Made by a program: the position numbers and the translations under genes | Source: an uncultured Alphaproteobacteria bacterium | GTDB lineage: Bacteria; Pseudomonadota; Alphaproteobacteria; Reyranellales; Reyranellaceae | DNA: 12,778 nucleotides | NCBI GenBank assembly: GCA_903929895.1 | Contig: CAIYWM010000860.1 | Coordinates: 1 to 12,778 of the forward strand | Reading direction: 5' to 3' | In this document: piece by piece, positions 1 to 6,025 of the stretch | Layout of the letters: the number at the start of each line of letters is the position of its first letter | How positions within the stretch are numbered: position 1 is the first letter of the stretch | The notes under the pieces: model-generated | What the model was told of the DNA's origin: nothing | What the model saw: the letters and a program-made list of their open reading frames with translations, nothing else | Databases searched by the model: none

Positions 1-19
1 AGACCAGCTACGCTCTCCA

Positions 20-97
20 TGGCTGCTCTCCTCTATAAGTGGGCCCTTGGGGCACCTCGCAGTGACCCCGCATTAGTTCCCTCTTGGAGAGCAGCCA
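20..97. other. Stem / large bubble / hairpin structure, possible small RNA
   Basis: A perfect 12-bp inverted repeat (20-31, TGGCTGCTCTCC, with 86-97) encloses a second stem, 49-55 with 62-69, which has one bulged base and a 6-nt loop. Between the two stems lie unpaired sides of 17 nt (32-48) and 16 nt (70-85), giving a rod with a nearly symmetrical central bubble. Chance alone should rarely give a 12-bp perfect arm in 141 bp of intergenic DNA. The folding is equally possible on either strand, so the strand is open. It lies 44 bp beyond the stop of the SanA-like gene, so it could be a 3' UTR structure of that gene. There is no T-run after either arm, which argues against an intrinsic terminator. 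I do not recognise the RNA family. The bubble layout recalls 6S RNA, but 78 nt is far too short for it unless the RNA extends past the window edge. Confidence 0.35.
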
Positions 98-141
98 CTC
101 AAGCCGCCCTTCATCCACAATCACACCACCTCAGGACGACA

Positions 142-798
142 TCAATTCGGCGGATCCTTTCCGATAGCGATACTCGCCCCAGTATATTTCGCCGGCGTGT
201 CGAACCAGACGTCGAAGTAAGCGCGCAGGGCCGACGGATAGCGGCGCAGCTCGGTCATGAGGCTGTAGGCGCGTTTCACGTCCTGCGCCTCGAAGCCCCA
301 GGCCTCGATCCCCTGCTCTCGCGCGAGGAATATCGCACGGGAAAGATGGAAGCGCTGTGAGACGATGATCATGCCCGTCTGGCCGAAGACCGATTCCGCC
401 CGCAGCACCGAGTCCAGCGTGCGAAGGCCTGCGAAGTCGCGGTAGATCGCCTCCGCCGGCACACCGCGCTTGATCAGGCCTTCGCGCATCGCCGTCGGCT
501 CGTCATAGTCGGCACGGCTGTTGTCGCCGCTCACCAGCAGGTACTTCACCTTGCCGGCCTTGTAGAGCGCGGCCGCCGCATCGAGCCTGTAGACGAAGTA
601 GCGATTGGGCCCGCCCTCCGGACCGATCGGCGCCGCTCCCAGCACGAGCGCCACCGGCACGTCGGGGAGCCTGGCCGGATCGTCGGTAATGTAGGCCGCG
701 GCCAGCGTTTCGAGCCGGCGCTCGGCCAGCCATGACAGCAGAGACACCAGGAGGGCCATCGCGCCCAGCGCGAGCACCGCGTACAACATCAACCGCAT
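142..798 (-). CDS. sanA: SanA/YdcF-family (DUF218) membrane-anchored protein
   Basis: This is a 218-residue protein of the DUF218 family, closest by eye to E. coli SanA (239 aa), an inner-membrane protein whose loss gives vancomycin sensitivity at high temperature; its biochemical role is unknown. Residues 4-24 form one hydrophobic N-terminal helix (signal anchor), so the rest should be periplasmic. Family blocks follow in the order expected for SanA: VLGAAP (52-57), GKVKYLLVSGDN (82-93), DYDEPTAMREGLI (97-109), AGLRTLDS (123-130) and QRFHLSRA (148-155). The ATG at 798 is chosen because the frame runs on upstream to 1299 only as a phase-matched shadow of the divergent gene, and because a hydrophobic anchor starts right after it with AGGG 7 nt upstream. 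The 45-bp gap to the divergent ThDP-enzyme gene leaves little room for two separate promoters, so one may reach into the neighbouring gene. Family assignment is firm; SanA-like function is inferred. Confidence 0.88.
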   Translation of the reverse strand: MRLMLYAVLALGAMALLVSLLSWLAERRLETLAAAYITDDPARLPDVPVALVLGAAPIGPEGGPNRYFVYRLDAAAALYKAGKVKYLLVSGDNSRADYDEPTAMREGLIKRGVPAEAIYRDFAGLRTLDSVLRAESVFGQTGMIIVSQRFHLSRAIFLAREQGIEAWGFEAQDVKRAYSLMTELRRYPSALRAYFDVWFDTPAKYTGASIAIGKDPPN

Positions 799-843
799 GT
801 CATCGCCCTGATCGCACTCCCGCCAACCCGTAGAGAGCCAAGC

Positions 844-2469
844 ATGCCCCGCCTCAGCACCGCCGAAGCCACGGTCGAAACCCTCCTGCTGCACGGCCTC
901 GACACGGTCTATGCCCTGCCCGGCCTGCATCAGGATCCGCTGTTCGACGCCTTCTATCATGCTTCGGACCGGCTGCGCGTGATCCATCCGCGCCATGAGC
1001 AGACAGCGGCCTACATGGCGCTGGGCGCGGCGCTCGCCACCGGCAAGCCGCAGGCCTTCGGGGTCGTGCCCGGTCCCGGCCTTCTCAATGCCGGCGCCGC
1101 GCTGCTCACCGCCTACGGCATGAACGCGCCGGTGATCGGCCTGATCGGCCAGATCCCGCAGGCCGACATCGACAAGGGTCACGGCCACCTGCACGAGATC
1201 CACGATCAGCTCGGCCTCATGCGGCACATCACCAAATGGGCCGAGCGCATCCGCAGCCCGCAGGAGGCGCCGACCCTGGTGAGCCAGGCGATCTGGCACG
1301 CCACCTCGGGCCGGCCACGTCCCGTCGCGCTGGAATGCGCACTCGATACCTGGGCCAGGCGCAGCGAAGTGGTGATCCCCGACGCGCCGCTGCCCCTGCC
1401 GCCGGAGACGATCGACGACGAAGCGATCGAGACGGCCGCGCGGATCCTCGGCCAGGCCGAGCGGCCGATCATCGTGCTGGGCGGCGGCGCCATGGATGCC
1501 TCAGACGAGATCATCCGGCTCGCCGAAATGCTCGAGGCGCCGGTCAGTTCCTACCGACGCGGCCGCGGCATCGTCCCCTCCTCGCATCGTCTCGCCGTCG
1601 ACATGCCGATCGGCCATCGGCTGTGGAAGGACGCCGATGCCGTGCTGGCGATCGGCACGCGCTTCTTCATCCAGAACGGCAACTGGGGCATCGACGAGCG
1701 GCTGAAGGTGGTGCGGGTCGACATCGATCCCGACGAGCCGGAGCGCTTCCGCAAGCCCGATGCCGCCCTGGTCGGCGACGCCGCGCCGCAACTCCGCGCG
1801 CTGATCGCGGCCCTTGGCCGCCACAACCACAAGCGCACCTCACGCGTAGAAGAGCTGAACGGCCATCGCGCCTGGTTCGCGGGCCGGCTGTCCAAGCTCG
1901 AACCGCAGCTCTCCTTCCTGAAGGCGATCCGCAACGCGCTGCCCGAGGACGGCATCTTCGTCGACGAGGTCTCGCAGATGGGCTTCGCCTCACGCGTGGC
2001 GCTGCCCATCGAGAAGCCGCGCACGTTCCTGTCACCGGGTTATCAGGACAATCTCGGCTGGGGCTTCGGCACCGCTCTCGGTGCCAAGGCAGCGATGCCC
2101 GACCGCAAGGTCCTGGCGATCGCCGGCGACGGCGGCTTCATGTACCAGGTCGGCGAACTCGCGACCGCCATTCGCCACAACATCGCCGTGGTGGTCGTGG
2201 TGTTCGACAACGGCGCCTTCGGCAACGTGAAGCGCATCCAGCAGGAACGCTACGGCAACCGCCTGATCGCCTCGGACCTGCAGAATCCCGATTTCGGCAA
2301 GCTGGCCGATTCCTTCGGCATCGCCTCCTTCAAGGCACTCGACGCCAGGCAACTGGAAGATGCCCTGCACAAGGCGTTCGCGCTGAACGCGCCCGCCCTC
2401 GTCTGGGTCCCGCATGGCGACGTCCCCAGCCCCTGGGACTTGATCATGATGCCGAAGGTGCGCGGCTAG
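844..2469 (+). CDS. Acetolactate synthase-like ThDP-dependent enzyme, substrate unknown
   Basis: This 541-residue protein has the three-domain plan of acetolactate synthase / 2-oxoacid decarboxylase enzymes: Pyr domain (about 1-170), central nucleotide-fold domain (about 190-325, with IIVLGGGAM at 209-217) and PP domain (about 370-525). The activating glutamate is E52 in PRHEQTAAYMA. The diphosphate/Mg motif starts at G428 (GDGG) and ends in DN (455-456), where the family usually has NN. At 110-121 the sequence DKGHGHLHEIHD replaces the FQE-type loop that follows GQVP in true acetolactate synthases, so acetolactate formation should not be assumed. There is no small regulatory subunit gene (ilvN) next to it, which also argues against a role in branched-chain amino acid synthesis. 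The C-terminus ends SPWDLIMMPKVRG, without the long lid of biosynthetic enzymes. The start ATG at 844 follows a weak GAGAG. It is divergent from the SanA gene and ends convergent with the SDR gene. The fold is secure; the reaction is not. Confidence 0.9.
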   Translation: MPRLSTAEATVETLLLHGLDTVYALPGLHQDPLFDAFYHASDRLRVIHPRHEQTAAYMALGAALATGKPQAFGVVPGPGLLNAGAALLTAYGMNAPVIGLIGQIPQADIDKGHGHLHEIHDQLGLMRHITKWAERIRSPQEAPTLVSQAIWHATSGRPRPVALECALDTWARRSEVVIPDAPLPLPPETIDDEAIETAARILGQAERPIIVLGGGAMDASDEIIRLAEMLEAPVSSYRRGRGIVPSSHRLAVDMPIGHRLWKDADAVLAIGTRFFIQNGNWGIDERLKVVRVDIDPDEPERFRKPDAALVGDAAPQLRALIAALGRHNHKRTSRVEELNGHRAWFAGRLSKLEPQLSFLKAIRNALPEDGIFVDEVSQMGFASRVALPIEKPRTFLSPGYQDNLGWGFGTALGAKAAMPDRKVLAIAGDGGFMYQVGELATAIRHNIAVVVVVFDNGAFGNVKRIQQERYGNRLIASDLQNPDFGKLADSFGIASFKALDARQLEDALHKAFALNAPALVWVPHGDVPSPWDLIMMPKVRG

Positions 2470-2479
2470 AGCAGTGTGA

Positions 2480-2491
2480 CTCGACGTCGAG
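2480..2491. repeat. 12-bp perfect palindrome after the ThDP gene
   Basis: CTCGACGTCGAG is fully self-complementary and starts 11 bp after the TAG stop of the ThDP enzyme. It could form a short stem in the transcript's 3' end or be a protein-binding site. No T-run follows, so it is not a standard intrinsic terminator. A palindrome of this length in GC-rich DNA can arise by chance. Confidence 0.25.
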
Positions 2492-2559
2492 CCTTAGCGA
2501 AAGCGTCCGGCATTCGTCTTGTTTGACGATGGGCCCGGCAGGGCTATCGCATATGAGGC

Positions 2560-2658
2560 AAAGGTCCCTCACTGCGTTCGGGATGACACCGTTTGTTTGA
2601 TCGGCGCACGGCGCAAATCTCAAAAAAATTGTCATCCCGAACGCAGTGAGGGACCTTT
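2560..2658. repeat. Palindromic repeat element, copy 1 (29-bp perfect arms)
   Basis: Two 29-bp arms, 2560-2588 and 2630-2658, are exact reverse complements around a 41-nt loop. The arms read AAAGGTCCCTCACTGCG... inward on the left and end ...GCAGTGAGGGACCTTT on the right. A second copy with identical arms lies at 7953-8050, so this is a dispersed element rather than a gene-specific terminator. In this copy it lies in the convergent gap between the ThDP enzyme and the SDR gene, where a long hairpin could block read-through from both sides. Read through in six frames it yields spurious peptides such as CHPERSEGPF and KGPSLRSG, which I recall seeing in over-called bacterial proteins. No transposase or target-site duplication is visible. 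Confidence 0.9.
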
Positions 2659-2682
2659 CGCCTTCTTGGAAACGCCAACTCC

Positions 2683-2703
2683 TCCGGCCTTTCGAGAGCC
2701 GGA
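2683..2703. repeat. Short hairpin just after the SDR stop codon
   Basis: TCCGGC (2683-2688) and GCCGGA (2698-2703) can pair around a 9-nt loop. On the minus strand the stem begins 10 nt after the SDR stop codon. No uridine run follows on that strand; on the plus strand ATTTGTT follows. It may add to transcription stop or mRNA end protection in the convergent gap together with the larger palindrome. Evidence is the pairing only. Confidence 0.25.
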
Positions 2704-2713
2704 TTTGTTGCCG

Positions 2714-3628
2714 CTACCGCAGCCCTGCGAGAACCTCGCGGAAGTCCGTGCGGCAGGTGAAACCCAGCACCCGGGTCGCCTTGCTGGCGTCGTAGACACG
2801 GTCGATCGTGTCGAACATCGTCCAGCCGCGCCGCTCATAGAGCGCGCGGTACTCAGGGAACAGGCGAGTGACCACCGCGGGCGCATCGGTGATCAGGTCG
2901 CGGCAATCGTCGCGCGTGAACGGCGTCGGCGCCGAGACGATGAAGGTGTCGAACCCGATCTCTTTCGCCCTGGCCAGTGCCACGACATGCGCCTCGGCCG
3001 CATCCTCGACGCTGAGGCGGCGGAACAGGAATTCGTTGGCCTTGGTGTTCTCGCCCGACTGCTTGATGGCATGCGCCATGTCGTCCTCCTCGGGGAAGAA
3101 GCGCGAGGTGCGCAGGATCAGGACCGGCAGCTTGTGCAGGTGATTGAACAGGCGGCACAGCTCTTCCGCGGCGAGCTTGGTGACGCCGTAGATGTTGCGC
3201 GGCTTGAGCGGCGTCATGGTCTCGTCGATCCACACCGCCTCCTCCGCCCCGCCGGCTTTGCCGTCACGGATCTCCTGCGAGATCATGAGCGAGGTCGTGG
3301 AGGTGAAGACGAAGCGGTCGACGGGCGAGCCCGGCGCCACCGCCTCCTCCAGCAGGTTCAGCGTCCCCTGCACGTTGACGGCGACGAACTCCGAATTGTC
3401 GTGGGTCTCGATGTGCGGCTTGTGGCGGGCCGCGGCATGCACGATGGCGGTGATGCCTTCGTCGCGGATGACGCGACGGACCAGCGCGCGGTCGACGACC
3501 GAGCCCACCACGCTCGTCGTGGCGCCCGGTTCGGGATCGAGGCCCACCACCTTGTGCCCGTCGCGCACGAGCCTCGGCACCAGGGTCTGGCCGAGCCAGC
3601 CTGAGGAACCGGTCACCAGGACGTTCAC
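2714..3628 (-). CDS. NAD-dependent epimerase/dehydratase-family (extended SDR) protein
   Basis: This is a 304-residue extended short-chain dehydrogenase. It has the Rossmann motif TGSSGWLG (6-13), an acidic residue after strand 2 (D31, favouring NAD over NADP), the catalytic pair YGVTK (Y147, K151) and an upstream FTSTTS segment (109-113) to supply the hydroxyl. The C-terminal part carries YDASKATRVLGF, the usual end block of the family. I start it at the GTG at 3628 rather than the ATG at 3736: the GTG gives VNVLVTGSSG directly at the nucleotide-binding strand, and it overlaps the stop of the upstream ABC1 kinase in a GTGA quartet, the classic sign of translational coupling. The extra 36 residues of the longer frame are Arg-rich shadow of the kinase gene. 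The substrate (probably a nucleotide sugar or similar) cannot be read from sequence. A palindromic repeat lies 55 bp past the stop. Confidence 0.88.
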   Translation of the reverse strand: MNVLVTGSSGWLGQTLVPRLVRDGHKVVGLDPEPGATTSVVGSVVDRALVRRVIRDEGITAIVHAAARHKPHIETHDNSEFVAVNVQGTLNLLEEAVAPGSPVDRFVFTSTTSLMISQEIRDGKAGGAEEAVWIDETMTPLKPRNIYGVTKLAAEELCRLFNHLHKLPVLILRTSRFFPEEDDMAHAIKQSGENTKANEFLFRRLSVEDAAEAHVVALARAKEIGFDTFIVSAPTPFTRDDCRDLITDAPAVVTRLFPEYRALYERRGWTMFDTIDRVYDASKATRVLGFTCRTDFREVLAGLR

Positions 3629-4977
3629 GGCTGGATCGCGTCCGTGAGCCCGGCCTCTTTCAGCGCGAGGTTCTGTCGTTCGGCGAGTGCGTCCACGTCG
3701 AAGCCCTCGATCATACCTTCGAAAAGCTGGTGCCAATTGATCGAGGCGCGGAGATGGATGAACACCGAGCCGAGGCCGATGGCGGCGCGGTCCATGAACA
3801 CGAACTCGCGCGGCGGCCGCACCCCGCCCATCTTGCGCAGCTCACCGAACACGTTCTGCGCCATCTCGCGGCCGTAGCCCTCGGCCATGCCCTCGGTGAG
3901 ACGGCGCGGGCGATCGTCCATCAGCGGCCCATACAGGAACCCGGCCCAGCGGTTGAGGATCGCGATCATCTCCTTGCTGAGACCCGTAAAACCCCAATCC
4001 TCGTAGGCCGCGACGGCGCGCGCCTCGTCGTCGGTCATCAGCGCGCGATAGAGCTCGATCGAGCCGCGCACGAAGCGCGGCGGGAAGATGCGGATGCAGC
4101 CGAAGTCCATCAGGTTCACCGAACCGTCGGGCCGCACCGAATAATTGCCGAGATGCGGATCGCCGTGGATGGCGCCGTAGAAATAGAACGGCACGTACCA
4201 GGCGCGGAACATGGCGATGGCCAGCGCGTCGCGCTCCTCCTGTGACCGTGTCTTCCAGTTGAGCAGCGGCTCGCCCTGCAGCCAATCCATCGTGAGCAGC
4301 CGCTCGGTCGAATGCGAGTCGACGACGCCAGGCACATGGACCTGGCTCTCGTCGCGCAGCATGTGGCGGTAGAGGGCGGCGTGCCGGGCCTCGCGGCGGT
4401 AATCCAGTTCCTCACGCAGCCGGTTGGTGATCTCGGCATGGATCTCGTCGGTCCGGATCGCCGGATCGACGCGCTGGCCGATAGCGAACACGAGCTTGAG
4501 CTGATTGAGGTCGGCCTCGAGCGCCGAGGACATATCGGGATACTGGAGCTTGGCCGCGACCTCGCGTCCGTCGAGGAGCGTCGCGCGGTGGACCTGCCCC
4601 AGCGAGGCGGCAAACGACGCCTCCTTGTCGAAGCGGGCGAACTTCGCCTGCCAGTCGGGCCCGAGTTCAGAGGCCATGCGGCGGCGCACGAAGGCCCAGC
4701 CCATGGCCGGCGCGTTGGCCTGCAGCTGCGCCAGCTCGCGGGCATATTCCGGCGGTAGCGCGTCGGGGATGGTGGCCAGCAGCTGCGCCGCCTTCATCAG
4801 CGGGCCTTTCAGCCCGCCCAGCGCCGCCTTCAGCTCGCCGGCATGCTTGTCGCGGTCGAGGTTGAAGCCGAGATAGCGCTGCCCCGCCAGCTTGACCGCC
4901 AGCCCGCCGACCGACGTGCCGACCCGGGCATAGCGCCCGAGCCGGCCGCCGAGGGAATCGCCCTCGTCCTGACTCAT
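3625..4977 (-). CDS. ABC1/UbiB (AarF)-family atypical protein kinase
   Basis: This is a 450-residue member of the ABC1/ADCK/UbiB family, whose members support ubiquinone synthesis or lipid handling at membranes through an atypical protein-kinase-like fold. Visible elements are KAAQ (62-65) in the place of the family's KxGQ motif, the alanine-rich loop AASLGQVHRA (123-132), the ATP lysine K143, ExD-type REELDY (188-193), the catalytic loop HGDPHLGN (271-278) and metal-binding DFG (291-293). ATP-binding residues are therefore intact. Unlike E. coli UbiB it has no obvious C-terminal transmembrane pair, and no other ubi genes adjoin, so a ubiquinone role is possible but unproven. The ATG at 4977 has no clear Shine-Dalgarno. 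Its TGA overlaps the GTG of the SDR gene by 4 nt, so the two are very probably made together. The Lon-N gene lies 74 bp upstream on the same strand. Confidence 0.92.
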   Translation of the reverse strand: MSQDEGDSLGGRLGRYARVGTSVGGLAVKLAGQRYLGFNLDRDKHAGELKAALGGLKGPLMKAAQLLATIPDALPPEYARELAQLQANAPAMGWAFVRRRMASELGPDWQAKFARFDKEASFAASLGQVHRATLLDGREVAAKLQYPDMSSALEADLNQLKLVFAIGQRVDPAIRTDEIHAEITNRLREELDYRREARHAALYRHMLRDESQVHVPGVVDSHSTERLLTMDWLQGEPLLNWKTRSQEERDALAIAMFRAWYVPFYFYGAIHGDPHLGNYSVRPDGSVNLMDFGCIRIFPPRFVRGSIELYRALMTDDEARAVAAYEDWGFTGLSKEMIAILNRWAGFLYGPLMDDRPRRLTEGMAEGYGREMAQNVFGELRKMGGVRPPREFVFMDRAAIGLGSVFIHLRASINWHQLFEGMIEGFDVDALAERQNLALKEAGLTDAIQP

Positions 4978-5007
4978 GCCAAGACTATGAAGTGTTCATT
5001 CCGCATC

Positions 5008-5026
5008 TCGACCGATATAGGGTCGA
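5008..5026. promoter_or_regulatory. 6-bp dyad between the Lon-N and ABC1 kinase genes
   Basis: TCGACC (5008-5013) and GGTCGA (5021-5026) flank a 7-nt AT-rich centre, in the 74-bp gap between two minus-strand genes. It could be an operator overlapping a promoter for the kinase/SDR pair, or a weak hairpin in a longer transcript. There is no T-run and no second copy in the window, so the functional call is a guess. Confidence 0.2.
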
Positions 5027-5051
5027 TCGGGCGTGGTTGCCACCTCGACGG

Positions 5052-5840
5052 TCAGGCCGCCCGCTGGTCCCGCGTCATCAACGCCAGAATCATCCGCATC
5101 CGCTCGACGACGTCGGTGGCCTCCAAGACCTGCTGTCGCTGCTCGATGCTGAGCGACAGATACTGGGCGATGGCATCGGCGATACGTCCAGGATCCTGTA
5201 GATGCGGCACTTGCACCAGCGCCTGCGGTGGCGACGCCAGGTCAATGTTGGCGTGCGCCGCGAAGCGCTGCAGCAGTTCGCGCGAGACCGTCGCCGCCTC
5301 CTCCCTGGCCGCTCCTTCGCGCTCGACCGGCGCAAGCTCCGCGACCAGGCACGCATGGCCCGCATCGATGCGGGTGGCGCGAGCCCGGCGCAGGCCCTGC
5401 ACCATCGCCTTGATCGAACCGTCGGGCATTTTCAAGATGTCGATCAATCTCCCGACGACACCCAAGCTGTAGAGGTCGTCCGTCGCGGGATCATCGTCGG
5501 CGACACGACGTTGTGTGACGAAAAAAATCTCCTTGTCGCCGGCCATCGCCTGTCCGATCGCCCCCACCGACTTCAGGCGCATGGCGTAGATCGGCGTCGT
5601 CATGTCGGGAAAGAGCACCAAGTCCCGCAACGGCAGGACGGGCATCCTGACGGCTGGCGCTTCCGCAGGCGATGCCGGCGGTGCGGTACTGATCCTGGCC
5701 GACAGCGTGTTCCAGTCGGCGACGCCGAAAAGCCTGGCGATCAGCTCCAGGCTTTCGCTGTGGGTCAGTGAAGTCGATCTTTCCTTGAGGGCTTGGCGCA
5801 GCGTCTGCGCCATGGCTTTTGCATCACGATAGTCGCGCAT
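5052..5840 (-). CDS. Orphan Lon N-domain protein with N-terminal glyoxalase-related module
   Basis: This is a 262-residue, two-part protein. Residues 1-50 (RDAKAMAQTLRQAL ... HSESLELIARLFGVADWNTL) match a short helical module that I recall being labelled 'glyoxalase superfamily' in alphaproteobacteria; it has no visible glyoxalase metal site. After a Pro/Ala linker (51-65), residues 66-255 align with the N-terminal substrate-recognition region of Lon protease: PVLPLRDLVLFPDM (67-80), a second core block IDILKMPDGSIKAMVQGLRR (133-152), then DPGRIADAIAQYL (216-228) and the start of the helical arm. It stops there: no Walker A, AAA+ module or Ser-Lys protease part follows, and the stop at 5052 is not followed by recognisable Lon sequence in any frame. 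It is therefore likely a natural stand-alone adaptor or substrate binder rather than a broken lon. The ATG at 5840 has AGAGG upstream. It may lead the kinase/SDR transcript. Function is unknown. Confidence 0.85.
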   Translation of the reverse strand: MRDYRDAKAMAQTLRQALKERSTSLTHSESLELIARLFGVADWNTLSARISTAPPASPAEAPAVRMPVLPLRDLVLFPDMTTPIYAMRLKSVGAIGQAMAGDKEIFFVTQRRVADDDPATDDLYSLGVVGRLIDILKMPDGSIKAMVQGLRRARATRIDAGHACLVAELAPVEREGAAREEAATVSRELLQRFAAHANIDLASPPQALVQVPHLQDPGRIADAIAQYLSLSIEQRQQVLEATDVVERMRMILALMTRDQRAA

Positions 5841-5961
5841 CGTTCGATCCTCTGCATCGGCACAACGGAATAATCAGTCGCTTGCGTTACTGATCCGTTT
5901 GCCGTGGCAAAGGGATGCCTATGAAGGCCTCGATACGTTCACCATACCCTGGGGCGCAAGC

Positions 5962-5982
5962 AGCGGGTCGTATCCACCCGCT
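5962..5982. repeat. Hairpin in the gap between pepF and the Lon-N gene
   Basis: AGCGGGT (5962-5968) and ACCCGCT (5976-5982) pair perfectly around a 7-nt loop, about 44 nt past the stop of the M3 peptidase gene and 122 nt upstream of the Lon-N start. It may be the 3' end hairpin of the peptidase transcript, but no T-run follows on the minus strand. The rest of 5841-6025 shows no gene. A TTGACA on the minus strand (6011-6016) lacks a convincing -10 partner. Confidence 0.3.
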
Positions 5983-6025
5983 AATGAATCTGCCTGCGAC
6001 CGCTCATGATTGTCAACATTAGTCG

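Noticed and set aside
799..1299. N-terminal extension of the SanA-like frame up to 1299
   Set aside because: The extra 167 codons are the phase-matched complement of the divergent ThDP enzyme gene. A hydrophobic anchor with a ribosome site starts at 798, matching SanA architecture.
2560..2658. Repeat copy 1 as a plain intrinsic terminator
   Set aside because: The T-run on the minus strand falls inside the loop rather than after the completed stem, and an identical-arm copy occurs elsewhere, so a dispersed element is the better description even if it also stops transcription.
2519..3604. Plus-strand frame of 361 codons across repeat copy 1 and opposite the SDR gene
   Set aside because: Its first part is translated palindromic repeat (CHPERSEGPF-type peptide) and the rest is phase-matched antisense of the SDR.
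5052..5840. A degraded lon protease gene
   Set aside because: The frame is intact with its own start, ribosome site and an extra N-terminal module, and no AAA+ or protease remnants are found downstream, where the ABC1 kinase gene begins 74 bp on.
6011..6016. TTGACA on the minus strand as a promoter for the Lon-N gene
   Set aside because: The hexamer is perfect for a -35 but no acceptable -10 lies 16-19 bp away, and it sits about 170 bp from the start codon next to the pepF stop.
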